A stretch of DNA of 64,000 bases from Xanthostigma xanthostigma (GCA_963575645.1 OY754466.1:38038001-38102000); one strand, 5' to 3'. Positions 1 through 11,967 are shown, counted from the stretch's first letter. Numbers and translations: made by a program. Notes: a model not told the origin generated them from the letters alone.

Positions 1-345
1 AACCATTATGAAATATATACCTACTATCATTAAATAAAACAACGTTATTGCATATATTTCTTTTGCGCATGCGCCAATTTTTCCCAAAAAAATTCCAAAC
101 TTTTGTAAACACAGATAGAATAATAAACCGTTATGAAAAGTATGTCGTTATTATATAAAAAACAGCCTTATAGTATATATTTCTTCTACGCATGCGCTGA
201 TTTTTTTCAAAAATTTATTTTACAAAACTCCTGTAAAACAAAATAATATTACGAAAAGTATACTATTATCTTATAAAAACAACAATATAATATATATTTC
301 TTTTGCGCTTGCGCCGACGTCTCTCAAAAACAATAGGCCTCTTCA
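1..345. repeat. Three diverged ~120-bp tandem units
   Basis: Units begin near 1, 127 and 245 with variants of 'aaccRttatgaaaagtat'. Each carries a T-rich 'atatatttctt' followed by a 'gcgcatgcgc'-like block near 65, 190 and 305. A diverged reverse-strand relative is near 19365-19445. No coding potential is seen. This looks like a short old satellite-like array; the left end may continue outside the window. Confidence 0.6.
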
Positions 346-349
346 TATT

Positions 350-1300
350 TGCATATTAAAAATCCTCCCAAAATTTGGTTTCATTCTGTTCATCCATGGT
401 GTTGGAATGGTAAAAAATATCAAAAATGACGTTTGCATCTGTCAAAGCAATATGTTCTAATAATTAATTAATTGGTTATTCAAATCGTTAACTCAGTAGG
501 CGTAGCATTTCACAAAATACTAATGTCAAAAGACTGACTAATATTTGAAATGACATTCATTTTTGAACAAATGCAATCTTTTTTTTTAAGACAAAACATA
601 CGCAATTTTTAAATTCCCATAGTACACTATGCAACAAACGAAGACAGACGATCCCCGTGTATGCTATGGATTAGACAAAATTGAATTTATTAATATTATA
701 AATGCGAATGTAAGTTTGTTTGTTACGCTTTCACGCAAAAACTACTTAACCGATCATCATGAAACTTTGCACATACACTCTTGAAGGTATTAGAAGTAAC
801 ATAGGATACTTTTTATTAAAAAAAAATAAAAATTTTTTACGAAAAATCATATCATATCATATTAATATTATAAATGCGAATGTTTGTTACGCTTTCACGC
901 AAAAACTACTTAACCGATCATCATGAAACTTTGCACATACACTCTTGAAGGTATTAGAAGTAACATAGGATACTTTTTATTAAAAAAAAATAAAAATTTT
1001 TTACGAAAAATAAGAAAATTGTTTGTCAAAATATGTGCAATACCTCAACCCCTGATATGCATGTCAAAAGTCGATTTCCATCTCAATCGCGGGCGTAGCC
1101 GCGGGTAGCGGCTAGTACATTATATTTCTATATAAAGCTGTATAAAAAAAGTGTTTCGACGAATTCTGTTATACAAAATCTATGTAAAATTTTCTCCTCT
1201 TTCGTTTAAGACAGGTCTCGAAACGATCTGATTTAAATTGAGCGAATTATAAGCAAAAAACTTAGTTTGCTCCTCTTTTGGGAGTTTTGGGGGGTTTTTA
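350..1300 (-). mobile_element. Old copy of the T-tract-inserting family, split by a Helitron-like insert
   Basis: Positions 355-690 read in reverse match the 24000-24215 part of the element at 23645-24281 with many substitutions. Shared blocks are the 'caaaatttggttt' stretch, the 'gaaatgcaacgcc' relative and the 'aagacaagacatacg' relative. Positions 1120-1290 match the 23790-23920 part (shared 'ttctgttataca', 'ctcctctttcg', 'tctgatttaaattgagcgaa'). The missing middle is occupied by the Helitron-like insert at 690-1115. No ORF is supported. Confidence 0.6.
690..1115 (+). mobile_element. Helitron-like non-autonomous element with a duplicated 5' segment
   Basis: The 3' end reads 'ccgcgggtagcggctag' and stops at CTAG (1112-1115) followed by T, as expected for Helitrons (CTRR then T). 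The body has the usual 'ttaatattataaatgcgaatg ... gttacgctttcacgcaaaaactac' opening. That opening occurs twice, at about 690-846 and 862-1012, with an offset of 164 bases, so the 5' part is tandemly duplicated. There is no Rep/helicase coding region. The 61-codon ORF inside is not considered real. Confidence 0.6.
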
Positions 1301-1309
1301 ATTATTTGT

Positions 1310-1394
1310 TGTTCTAGCGGCAATAGAAATACATACTCTGTGAAAATTTCAACTCTCTACCTATTACGGTTCTTGAGATACAGCCCGCTGACAG

Positions 1395-1432
<38 letters not shown>

Positions 1433-1495
1433 GGACAGCGGAGGCTTAGTAATAGGGTTCCGTTTAAGCACCCTTCGGGTACGGAACCCTAAAAA
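1310..1495 (+). repeat. LINE-type 3' tail with a GACA tetranucleotide run
   Basis: The sequence 'cggttcttgagatacagccc', a run of GACA repeats (about 1391-1437) and the terminus 'gggtacggaaccctaaaa' match a 3'-tail type that I associate with lepidopteran LINE-derived repeats. The exact family is not assigned. It is 5' truncated. Confidence 0.5.
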
Positions 1496-1934
1496 GAACG
1501 TACAAATTCAAGAAAAAGCAAAAAATAATTTAAAAAAAAATTGAGTTTCTTTCTGAAAAGCAATATGCTAATAATATATTTTTTTATTGTTATTTTTTAT
1601 TTTTTTACTAAAAATAATTTGAAAATAGACCTTTTAGATAAAAAAGATAATACCAGAGATAAGAAGATATTTTATTAAGTTTATTTTAAAAAATGAGTTA
1701 TAATATCGTGTTGGGGAAAGTCCTATCTTTTTATTTAAAAATCATGTTTAGTGCGCATGTTCCTATAAAAGTTTTTTTTTAGTTTTTTTAAACTAGAATT
1801 TTTTTCTATCCTTCACGACGTTGCGCAAAATAATAAAGCAATGAGTACATCAGTAAACTGCACGTGACCTTCCGGAAAGTTCGGAGTAAATGGTGTGCGG
1901 ACGCGATCGGATTTGTCACCCTGTATTTGTTTTC
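1496..1934. other. A+T-rich spacer, nothing recognised
   Basis: Homopolymeric A and T stretches without a credible ORF, RNA or repeat boundary. The right edge abuts the 2776-bp tandem duplication. Confidence 0.5.
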
Positions 1935-2527
1935 TTTTAGTGTTTATACATATACGTATAAATACGTCCATTATAATGTAACTATAGATTGTGACCTCTT
2001 CCAACTGGGACGCACGCACCCCCCATTGTGAGCCGTTAGTTTCAATCATATGCGTGTCCTTCTGATAATACACTAATAATTTATGCGCCACCTTTATGTA
2101 AAATGCGTTAGAGCAACGTGAAACAGACTAAATTATCAGGAATCCACTTATCATCGCTGAATACCCATATAGTGGCGTAAATTGGGAATTTTAAACCGGC
2201 ATGTCTCGAATCGAAAAATGTTTCCTAGAAAAACTGTAGAGTCCAGCTCCATCGACATTTTGGTATAGTTTGTGCCGCATGTAAGAGGGGGCGGCGGCGG
2301 AGGATATGCCGCTTAAATTTTCCGGAAAGCCCGTTTTTGCCCCATAACTCAGCCATTATTATCGGGGGCAAAAAAATATTGTCCTTAGCTAAGCAGCAAT
2401 ATTATTATTGTTTTCTATATTAATGGAAATAATGTTTGTCAAAGAATGATTAAAACTGTGCTTGAATTTTAATTTAAATTCTGGGCAACCTGAGCAGTGG
2501 GCTATGTACATCTATACTATTATATAA

Positions 2528-2870
2528 AACCCGGTTTCACCCGGGTGCAAAAGAACGAATGGGGGGAGAGATGTGAGTACGCACATTCATCTTAGTTTAC
2601 CGAGATGAATGTTGTGTCCAAATTTTATGATGATCGGAGTTACCGTTCAGAAGTTTTTGTCGGACGGACAAATTTTGAATTATATTTTGCAACATTTTTC
2701 GTTGATGCCCCGCTCCTATTGGTCGTAGCGTGATATTTTATATAGCCTATAGCCTTCCTCGATAAATGGGCTATCCAACAAAAAAAATTCAATTCGAACC
2801 AGTAGTTCCTGAGATTAGCGCGTTCAACCAAACAAATAAACAAACTCTTCAGCTTTATATAATACAAGGC
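2528..2870 (-). mobile_element. Helitron-like fragment (tandem copy 1)
   Basis: The sequence has the 'cccggtttcacccgggtgca' block and ends in the 'gagattagcgcgttc ... actcttcagctttatata' block of the family seen complete at 19873-20579 and 37667-38238. The terminal CTAG and the TC start are both missing, so both ends are truncated or replaced. Confidence 0.6.
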
Positions 2871-2872
2871 AA

Positions 2873-3238
2873 GGCCAAATGCTGCAGTACGTACATAATA
2901 ACAATAACTATTACTATAACAAATTTCCGTATAATTCTGGTACAATATTATTCAATGCTCTGCCTAATCACATTAAAAATATCAGCAGCTACAATGCCTT
3001 TAAAAAAGCGACAAAAACATATTTAACCGAAAGCAGTTATTATAAATTATTATCAGAGTACAAACATTGAAACTAGTTACTTCAACCACTCGTATATTTT
3101 ATATTTTATTTTATGTAAATTTGTATTTTTTAACTAACATATTTTATTGTATATACTTATATATGTACCTGCTAACGAATTTATACCTTTGTATAGGTCA
3201 ATAATGATAATAAACTGTCTATCTATCTATCTATGAAT
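2873..3238 (+). pseudogene. 5'-truncated LINE 3' end (reverse-transcriptase ORF C-terminus and tail), copy 1
   Basis: The reading frame ending with TGA at 3068-3070 encodes a C-terminus with 'YNSGTILFNALPNHIK' and 'YNAFKKATKTYL'. This resembles the 'WNSLP..I......FK..LK.YL' end of many insect LINE ORF2 proteins (from memory). It is followed by a ~165-base 3' UTR and a terminal TATC tetranucleotide run at 3219-3234, typical of CR1/Jockey-like LINE tails. All catalytic RT domains are absent, so this is a dead fragment. The apparent start codon at 2879 is fortuitous. Confidence 0.6.
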
Positions 3239-5303
3239 AGAAGTATTGATTCTTCGTATGCCTGTATGTTGTTTCCTATGATTCCAGAAACGCTATAAGC
3301 TATGTTTTATTTCGCTATTTAAATAATAAATTAAATTTATATGGGCTGCCTTTCTTGGATACGATTTTTGACCTATCACCTACACTTCGACTTATTTACC
3401 CAACATAGAAATCATAAAGATAATATTACATTTTGTAATATATTAATTTGATTACCTTGATAATTTATATATAAAGAGATAAAACATCTTTTAATGCAAA
3501 AAAGTATTGACATTTTATGCAATCAGTCAATATTTGTTGTTAGCAAAACAATGAATATTTTATATTTATAATCATGAAATTATCATAAACAATTTCTAAA
3601 ATAAAACAGCTAACAGACTTGATTTCATGTTCCATGACCTTGTATTTCAACTGAATCACATGTTAATTTTTGGCGAACTATTATCAATAATTATCAAACA
3701 GTTTTATTAATAAATCAAAACGTTTTATAGAGGTTTATATACATCATTTGCCTTATATAGCTAAAAATTTAAGTTAAAAAGAAGTAATGCCAATTTTGTA
3801 CCGAATGTAGTTCTAAAATTAGGTTAGCTTTATGAGCGAAGTCTTTAAATTCCAATTATAATATTTACACCACGTAAATTAAAAAAGACACACAGGTTGG
3901 GCACAACTTTATTTAAGATAAATTCATAAGTTATCAATCAACAAAAATAAACATAGGTATCTACTAGATTTTTGTCACCTAGTGAATTAGTTAGATACTG
4001 TAAACATTGTACACATTAGATTAATAATTTTTCGGCGCTGCAACTTCAAAATAAATTTGTCAACAACAAACTTTTCAAAGTCAAAGCAAACAACTTTAGT
4101 TTAAATTTTAAAAAAATTAAAGAAGTTAGATGTATACCTTCTAATTGGTTAGCATTACCGAACTAATATAGTCGATGTTTACTTGACCGACGCAAACATA
4201 ACATTTCAATGCATATTTTTCGCGACCAATCACTCAAGTCTGGTACACATTAATTTATTGGGTACGTGTTATCATCAGACATTGTTGCATATTATGTCAG
4301 ATCGAAACAACACAGACACATTCCGACACACACACACACACACAGCCAGCAGTTAGTAACTAAACGTTATGGGATAAGGAAACTTTTGCACTGCACTGGG
4401 TCTAGTGAGGGCCACGATTGGCACATTATATTATTTTGATGTTTGGATGTGTGTTTATGTTGTATTTAGTAATATACGAACTCAGTATTATTATCCGTGT
4501 GTGTTGAGACCACTGTAATTTGGCAATCGCGATATATTCTAGTCGCTAACTCCGTCGTCGTCGACGACACGGTTAGATTTGCACTGACCGTGGATGAAGA
4601 AATCGCAAGGATTTGATGCCTCTAATAGATTGTTACTTCCCCGAGTACTAAATTAAGTCTGCTGCACACGAGGCTGGATTTGCCGCTAGGTTCCTTGCTA
4701 GATTTCACTATTTTAGTGTTTATACATATACGTATAAATACGTCCATTATAATGTAACTATAGATTGTGACCTCTTCCAACTGGGACGCACGCACCCCCC
4801 ATTGTGAGCCGTTAGTTTCAATCATATGCGTGTCCTTCTGATAATACACTAATAATTTATGCGCCACCTTTATGTAAAATGCGTTAGAGCAACGTGAAAC
4901 AGACTAAATTATCAGGAATCCACTTATCATCGCTGAATACCCATATAGTGGCGTAAATTGGGAATTTTAAACCGGCATGTCTCGAATCGAAAAATGTTTC
5001 CTAGAAAAACTGTAGAGTCCAGCTCCATCGACATTTTGGTATAGTTTGTGCCGCATGTAAGAGGGGGCGGCGGCGGAGGATATGCCGCTTAAATTTTCCG
5101 GAAAGCCCGTTTTTGCCCCATAACTCAGCCATTATTATCGGGGGCAAAAAAATATTGTCCTTAGCTAAGCAGCAATATTATTATTGTTTTCTATATTAAT
5201 GGAAATAATGTTTGTCAAAGAATGATTAAAACTGTGCTTGAATTTTAATTTAAATTCTGGGCAACCTGAGCAGTGGGCTATGTACATCTATACTATTATA
5301 TAA

Positions 5304-5646
5304 AACCCGGTTTCACCCGGGTGCAAAAGAACGAATGGGGGGAGAGATGTGAGTACGCACATTCATCTTAGTTTACCGAGATGAATGTTGTGTCCAAATT
5401 TTATGATGATCGGAGTTACCGTTCAGAAGTTTTTGTCGGACGGACAAATTTTGAATTATATTTTGCAACATTTTTCGTTGATGCCCCGCTCCTATTGGTC
5501 GTAGCGTGATATTTTATATAGCCTATAGCCTTCCTCGATAAATGGGCTATCCAACAAAAAAAATTCAATTCGAACCAGTAGTTCCTGAGATTAGCGCGTT
5601 CAACCAAACAAATAAACAAACTCTTCAGCTTTATATAATACAAGGC
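5304..5646 (-). mobile_element. Helitron-like fragment (tandem copy 2)
   Basis: Copy of the 2528-2870 fragment carried by the 2776-bp duplication. No sequence difference was noticed. Confidence 0.6.
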
Positions 5647-5648
5647 AA

Positions 5649-6014
5649 GGCCAAATGCTGCAGTACGTACATAATAACAATAACTATTACTATAACAAAT
5701 TTCCGTATAATTCTGGTACAATATTATTCAATGCTCTGCCTAATCACATTAAAAATATCAGCAGCTACAATGCCTTTAAAAAAGCGACAAAAACATATTT
5801 AACCGAAAGCAGTTATTATAAATTATTATCAGAGTACAAACATTGAAACTAGTTACTTCAACCACTCGTATATTTTATATTTTATTTTATGTAAATTTGT
5901 ATTTTTTAACTAACATATTTTATTGTATATACTTATATATGTACCTGCTAACGAATTTATACCTTTGTATAGGTCAATAATGATAATAAACTGTCTATCT
6001 ATCTATCTATGAAT
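5649..6014 (+). pseudogene. 5'-truncated LINE 3' end, copy 2
   Basis: Identical copy within the second tandem unit, with TGA at 5844-5846 and the TATC run near 5995-6010. See 2873-3238 for the protein signature. Confidence 0.6.
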
Positions 6015-7432
6015 AGAAGTATTGATTCTTCGTATGCCTGTATGTTGTTTCCTATGATTCCAGAAACGCTATAAGCTATGTTTTATTTCGCTATTTAAAT
6101 AATAAATTAAATTTATATGGGCTGCCTTTCTTGGATACGATTTTTGACCTATCACCTACACTTCGACTTATTTACCCAACATAGAAATCATAAAGATAAT
6201 ATTACATTTTGTAATATATTAATTTGATTACCTTGATAATTTATATATAAAGAGATAAAACATCTTTTAATGCAAAAAAGTATTGACATTTTATGCAATC
6301 AGTCAATATTTGTTGTTAGCAAAACAATGAATATTTTATATTTATAATCATGAAATTATCATAAACAATTTCTAAAATAAAACAGCTAACAGACTTGATT
6401 TCATGTTCCATGACCTTGTATTTCAACTGAATCACATGTTAATTTTTGGCGAACTATTATCAATAATTATCAAACAGTTTTATTAATAAATCAAAACGTT
6501 TTATAGAGGTTTATATACATCATTTGCCTTATATAGCTAAAAATTTAAGTTAAAAAGAAGTAATGCCAATTTTGTACCGAATGTAGTTCTAAAATTAGGT
6601 TAGCTTTATGAGCGAAGTCTTTAAATTCCAATTATAATATTTACACCACGTAAATTAAAAAAGACACACAGGTTGGGCACAACTTTATTTAAGATAAATT
6701 CATAAGTTATCAATCAACAAAAATAAACATAGGTATCTACTAGATTTTTGTCACCTAGTGAATTAGTTAGATACTGTAAACATTGTACACATTAGATTAA
6801 TAATTTTTCGGCGCTGCAACTTCAAAATAAATTTGTCAACAACAAACTTTTCAAAGTCAAAGCAAACAACTTTAGTTTAAATTTTAAAAAAATTAAAGAA
6901 GTTAGATGTATACCTTCTAATTGGTTAGCATTACCGAACTAATATAGTCGATGTTTACTTGACCGACGCAAACATAACATTTCAATGCATATTTTTCGCG
7001 ACCAATCACTCAAGTCTGGTACACATTAATTTATTGGGTACGTGTTATCATCAGACATTGTTGCATATTATGTCAGATCGAAACAACACAGACACATTCC
7101 GACACACACACACACACACAGCCAGCAGTTAGTAACTAAACGTTATGGGATAAGGAAACTTTTGCACTGCACTGGGTCTAGTGAGGGCCACGATTGGCAC
7201 ATTATATTATTTTGATGTTTGGATGTGTGTTTATGTTGTATTTAGTAATATACGAACTCAGTATTATTATCCGTGTGTGTTGAGACCACTGTAATTTGGC
7301 AATCGCGATATATTCTAGTCGCTAACTCCGTCGTCGTCGACGACACGGTTAGATTTGCACTGACCGTGGATGAAGAAATCGCAAGGATTTGATGCCTCTA
7401 ATAGATTGTTACTTCCCCGAGTACTAAATTAA

Positions 7433-7617
7433 GTCTGCTGCACACGAGGCTGGATTTGCCGCTAGGTTCCTTGCTAGATTTCACTACTAGTTTTCTAGCG
7501 CTGGTTTTCTTATTTGCTATTATATGTGCTCGCTTCACACGAGACGTCTTTACAAGCTTACTCTGCAGGTAGATTCGGTGCGCGCGCAGAGATAGATTGC
7601 TACCGTTTTTTCGTCGA
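7433..7617 (+). mobile_element. Partial Harbinger-like MITE
   Basis: The sequence is preceded by TAA and begins 'gtctgctgcacacgaggct'. It is collinear with the complete MITE at 60964-61421 through 'gcgctggttttctt' and 'gcttcacacgagacgtct' to 'ggtgcgcgcgcag'. The right half and right TIR are missing; a hAT-like MITE begins at 7626. The first ~54 bases also end tandem copy 1 at 4657-4710. Confidence 0.55.
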
Positions 7618-7625
7618 CTTATGTT

Positions 7626-8186
7626 TAGGGTTACCATCTCAAAATTTCAAATGTCCGAACAAAAAGCCGGACATTTTAGTTACAAATTGAAATAATTAAT
7701 TCCACGTATAATGCACGTTTTAGACGTTTCGAACAGTTGGTCTGGTATAAAGTGTTAAAAAATATAAGAATTAATATGTTAAAAAAACTAGCGTTGAAGT
7801 AAAAAACGACTGTCTTATAGAAAACTATTTTTTCCCCAAAAGAGATTATTATTATAAAATGTTTGATCTAGTTAATTGATAGAAACAAAAGATTAATATT
7901 TAGTATGCCCAAACTAGATTCTTTTTAGTTGAGATGAGTCATGAGACTGACTAATAATTAGTTTAACTACTTAGTTGAAATACTTCTATTTATAATGAAT
8001 ATTTAAATAAAGATTGAAGACTGATTTGATACGTGCATTTTATTTTAAAGTAATTGAATGAAAAAATATTTTTTTATTTTTCTATCTGCGTAAAAAATTC
8101 GGACGAATTAAAAAGCCGGACAAAGTCCGGACGGAAGGCCAAAAGTCCGGACATGTCCGGACAAATCCGGACGGATGGTAACCCTA
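7626..8186. mobile_element. hAT-like MITE (TIR TAGGGTTACCATC)
   Basis: Terminal inverted repeats 'tagggttaccatc' and 'gatggtaacccta' bound 561 bp. The 8-bp TSD 'cttatgtt' is perfect (7618-7625 and 8187-8194). Subterminal 'gtccggac' and 'gccggac' motifs are repeated several times near both ends, as expected for transposase-binding sites. There is no transposase ORF; it would need a hAT transposase in trans. Confidence 0.85.
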
Positions 8187-8404
8187 CTTATGTTGAAAAA
8201 TTGATATCCACGAAAAGCGCTTAACATTAAAATGAGTATAATAAGCTATCCTTGAAGGATAGACATAATATGCCTTCACGGACTTTTCTGTACACCTATA
8301 TAAAAGAGGACCACCATATTGTATTGTTTTTGACGTTCGCTTCCCTTGTGGCTACGCGAAAAAATATATATCTATCTATCTATCTATACATTGTTTTGTT
8401 ATAT

Positions 8405-8645
8405 CCCAAAGGGATTAGGCAGCGTTTTCGATGAAAGCACCCAGTCGGGTTGATTTTTTCCGACATCTTCAACAGTCGTCGTCATATTTCAACCAATTTT
8501 CACAAAACATTATTGAATTATACACATAAACCTTTCTCTTGAATCACTCCGTCCATTGATGAAAACCGTTATGGAATCCGTTCGGTAGTTTTTGAGTTTC
8601 TTGCATTCAGACAAACAGACGCGGCGTTTTACAATATAGCAGTGA
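8405..8645 (+). repeat. LINE/RTE-type 3' tail remnant
   Basis: The sequence contains 'tcactccgtccattgatgaa', 'aaccgttatgg', 'ggtagtttttgagttt' and 'agacaaacagacgcggcg'. This matches the style of lepidopteran RTE-like 3' tails that I remember. It is old and truncated. A TATC microsatellite precedes it at about 8370-8388. Confidence 0.4.
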
Positions 8646-9412
8646 TTATATTTTCCATATTTAACCAATAGTTAATAACCTTTACGAAATAGTGTAATAA
8701 TTACACAATCAACGCTAAAGTTAAAACATTAATAGCCACTGTCAGACCACAAAACTATTGTGTGTTCTGTGCGGCAGACTTTCTTGCGTTCAAGGCGCTG
8801 TTCTGCGCTTAAGCAGCACATGAAACGTCATCATCAGATATCCCCGGTGTTATTTAGATAGATTTTGAGCTGCATTTACAGTCAGCACATTAGTACAAAT
8901 AAGCATCTATCGCTGTCATCTGCTAAAAGTGTTCACCCAGTCAACACCTTTAAATCTGCGAAACGTATGTCGTACATACCACATGCATGATACACGACGC
9001 ACGGCTTCTGGCAGAAGTGACTAGTGTTACAGTGTATATTGTAGTTTGTTGTCAACAGTGTTCGAAAAAAGCTTATAATTTAAGCAGCATAAATATGGAT
9101 GCGGTTCATAATTTTATTAATACTAGCCCGCGTTAGAAGGTGGTTGACCCTGCAGAACACCATTTAATTTTTTTTTTTTCTATATAAAACGCGCTCAGCT
9201 GCAAAGGCTATATGCGCGGGTGGGAGTGCGAGTGTAAGAGTAGGAGCTGATTTAAAATGTTCTCACCCCGCCATTGGTACTTACAAAAAAAAAAAGGTTA
9301 TTGATCTCTTTACAAATTGATAAGTTTTATTAAAATGCTTATTCCAAGCCGAAATTGTGCAAAAAAACTATCTTAATTGCGTGCATACACAGTTAACAAA
9401 TATACCGGTTCA
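8646..9412. other. Unannotated spacer
   Basis: No supported gene. The stretch 'actagcccgcgttag' near 9121 recalls a reverse Helitron 3' end, but no partner end was found. Confidence 0.4.
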
Positions 9413-9420
9413 ATCGATTA

Positions 9421-10351
9421 CAGTGTTGGCACACTGAAAATTTTTCCCCTAACCGTAAAATAAAAATTCCCTAAAAATATAGTTTTTAAAATATTTTCCC
9501 CTAAATTTTTAAAATAAATATTTGTTGCAGATAACAATATATTATTTAGTATTTTCATTAGCTCCTCTTGAGTAGCGTTGCCAGGCGTCCGGATAAAGCC
9601 GGAAATAGTTAGGCTTTTTGATTGCGTGTCCGGCCAAAACAAACAGTGTCCGGCTTTTCGCAAACGAACGAGCGTCGAGCGTGGCCGAGCGCAGGCGAAT
9701 ATGAATAATGATTTTTATTAACTTAAAGAAAAGAAGTTTTGTTTTGTTTAGATTGTTTTTTATTTTGATTTGGGAAGTAATGGCAGGTACATAAGACTTA
9801 TTTGTGCAATTGCCTTTCATTAGAATTTAAAATGTTGATACATAAATGTTTTATCTATAGAATTTAATTTTGACTGATGACTTTGGCTGGTAATAAAGTA
9901 CTTGAACTGATTTGGCATTCGATGTTATTTATATTTCATTAGAATTTAACAAGATTCATGGTAATAATCAAAAAAGCTGGATTTTACATACAATTTTTTT
10001 GTCGTACCTTACTGAGACAAAGTCCTAAATAATGTAGGCTGTCCGGCCTTTTTACCCAAAATCCAAATGTCCGGCCAAACTGGCTGGTCTGTCCGGCTAT
10101 TTGGTTTGGCGACCTGGCATTGGCAACCCTACTCTTGAGGTAGAGTACAGCGCAGTAGGGTCGAGCTCCGATTGGTCAGCATGTAAATTAAATGGGACTG
10201 TTAGACAACATTGCGACCGTTAAGCTGGTCTGAATACTGTTAGGCTCAACTCTCAAGAGACTCTAAAAATTACTCTAAAAAAATATTGTATTCTTAAAAT
10301 AAAAAACATTCCTCTAAATTTAGGGGAAAGTACCCTAAGGTGGAAACACTG
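9421..10351. mobile_element. hAT-like MITE (outer element)
   Basis: It begins 'cagtgttggcacactg' and ends 'aaggtggaaacactg'. The flanking 8-mers 'atcgatta' (9413-9420) and 'atcgatca' (10352-10359) agree at 7 of 8 bases and are read as an aged hAT TSD. The subterminal regions have inverted 'cccctaaa' blocks ('ttttcccctaa' left, 'ctaaatttaggggaaa' right). It is interrupted by a second hAT-like element at 9573-10131. No ORF is supported. Confidence 0.75.
9573..10131. mobile_element. hAT-like MITE nested in the outer MITE
   Basis: The ends are 'tagcgttgccaggcgtccgg' and 'ggcaaccct' plus a. The 8-bp TSD 'ctcttgag' is perfect (9565-9572 and 10132-10139). Internal 'tgtccggc' motifs are repeated near both ends, recalling the 7626-8186 element but with different TIRs. 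The short ORFs across it are not credible. Confidence 0.85.
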
Positions 10352-10483
10352 ATCGATCAATTATTTTTCGAGCACAGTCGATTTAAAATTCTACTATGCT
10401 TTTCCTATGAAGAAATATGTGTGATCACACTCTAAGGTCATTTTCAGACAACGCGCTTTCCGTAACTCAATCGTAACAATATA

Positions 10484-11031
10484 CAGGGTTGCCAACTCCT
10501 AAAAATCTTTCCCCCCATCCACAAGTTGAAATATCACTAAAAATCCAATAAAAAAAATAATGTTTTTACTTTGAGAAAATTATATAAAATCTATCTTATT
10601 ACGGTAGACCGCGCTCAGTCTCCTTACATAGCTGATTAGCCAATAGTCAATACCAATGTCAAAGCGGCAAACTTTGTTGAAGATATAAGTTAACAATAAA
10701 AAATGATTGTTCTAGTTACAATAATCGTAAATTACTCTTTTTTAACAAAGTATGTCGCTTTGACGGTGGCATTCTGCTATTGAAGGAGACCGAGCGCCAC
10801 ATGATGTTATTATAATACTATATTATTAGGATTTAGCCTTTAGGTGACTACTTAGTAAACAGTTATTTAACAATGAGTTGGTTTTGTAATAATTCATCTA
10901 ATGTCTGATAGAAAAAAGTGTTTTTTTGTGTCCCTAAAATTCTTCCTAAAAATATTAGGGCCCTAAAGAAATCCCATTCTACATTTTATCCCCCCAAATT
11001 TAGGGAGGAAACCCCCAAGTTGACAACCCTG
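10484..11031. mobile_element. hAT-like MITE (TIR CAGGGTTGCCAACT)
   Basis: It begins 'cagggttgccaactcc' and ends 'aagttgacaaccctg'. The 8-bp TSD 'acaatata' is perfect (10476-10483 and 11032-11039). Pyrimidine and purine blocks ('ctttcccccc', 'aatttagggagg') face each other near the ends. It is non-coding and 548 bp long. Confidence 0.85.
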
Positions 11032-11039
11032 ACAATATA

Positions 11040-11476
11040 CTAAACAGTAAACGAGAAATTTTCTCTGCATAAATGATTGTTGGGTCTGCGTTTATGATAA
11101 ACTAATTTAATCTAATTGTTGGCAATCTTACGTTAGAAACGATTTATTTAGATTAGACATACAAAAATTGATTACAACCGTAAAGATACTCGTATTCTGC
11201 AATGACTTATAATTTAAATTTTGGCTATCGCTGTACATATTTTTAAAGCAACGGAATTTATCTATCATGGATGGGCAAACAATGCAAATTATAAATAACT
11301 TTAACATTTTAAATTTTGAATTTAACAATCACAATTAAGGCCGATTCTCATATCGTGGCGCGACGCTGGGTCGTGTCACGTTTGTGAGAATAGCTGCATT
11401 TGAAATCGCTTACATTTTTGAAAGTTACAATTATTCATCTGCAATTAACGAATAATTTCGTCATCATTGTTGGTTG
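11040..11476. other. Spacer flanking the LTR retrotransposon
   Basis: No gene or repeat boundary recognised. The last four bases before the LTR (11477-11480, 'ttac') are the left TSD of the element. Confidence 0.5.
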
Positions 11477-11480
11477 TTAC

Positions 11481-11967
11481 TGTAACGTGATGTTATTTGT
11501 TACTTTAGTTTTTGGGTAAAGAAATAAAATATACTCTTCAACTCAAAAAAATGTGATGTTTATTAATAATAAGTGATGGAGTCCCAATTCGTCCGCTGTA
11601 TGGCTCGCAGCCGTAATTTTTATTAGTTTTAAAAATAAGATAAATTAATATTACTATTCTCTTGCGCGAAATAATTGTTTTATTAATGTGGTATATTGTT
11701 GGGCATTAAGCCTCGCCACATCAAAACGAATTATGAAGAGAAGTTTTAAGAATTTATTAAAATACAATTTTTAATTCGACGTCGTGAAACAAAAATTATT
11801 AACTGACTGCAAAAATGATTTTTAATTTTAACGTTTGGAATTTTTTTCATAGAAATTAGATTGCATAATAACTAGATTACGGCATTGAGCGGGTGCAGAC
11901 GAAACTCAAACAGTGGCGTACTGTTTGGGAACGTAGCATAATTAATAATTAAATTAATTATGTTACA
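11481..11967 (-). repeat. 3' LTR of the Ty3/gypsy-type element
   Basis: 487 bp, matching 16275-16761. Just inside it, on the minus strand, is the purine-rich run 'ggtggcggtgga' (11968-11979), the likely polypurine tract that primes plus-strand DNA. Confidence 0.95.

Larger units (their letters stand above)
1935..4710 (+). repeat. 2776-bp direct tandem duplication, copy 1
   Basis: The sequence from 'ttttagtgtttatac' at 1935 to 'gatttcacta' at 4710 is repeated at 4711-7486 with a constant offset of 2776. The nearest left mismatch is 1934 (c) versus 4710 (a); the nearest right mismatch is 4711 (t) versus 7487 (c). Spot checks, including the (CA)9 run after 4326, show no difference. The unit contains a Helitron-like fragment, a LINE 3' end and the left edge of a Harbinger-like MITE. 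It has no host gene. About 3240-4650 within the unit is A+T-rich with nothing recognised. Confidence 0.9.
4711..7486 (+). repeat. 2776-bp direct tandem duplication, copy 2
   Basis: Second copy, directly abutting the first with no spacer. Its right end continues into the Harbinger-like MITE sequence ('ctagttttctagcgctgg'), whereas copy 1 is cut there. Copy 2 therefore holds the original right junction, and copy 1 the original left junction at 1934/1935. Little or no microhomology is seen at the 4710/4711 join. Confidence 0.9.
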
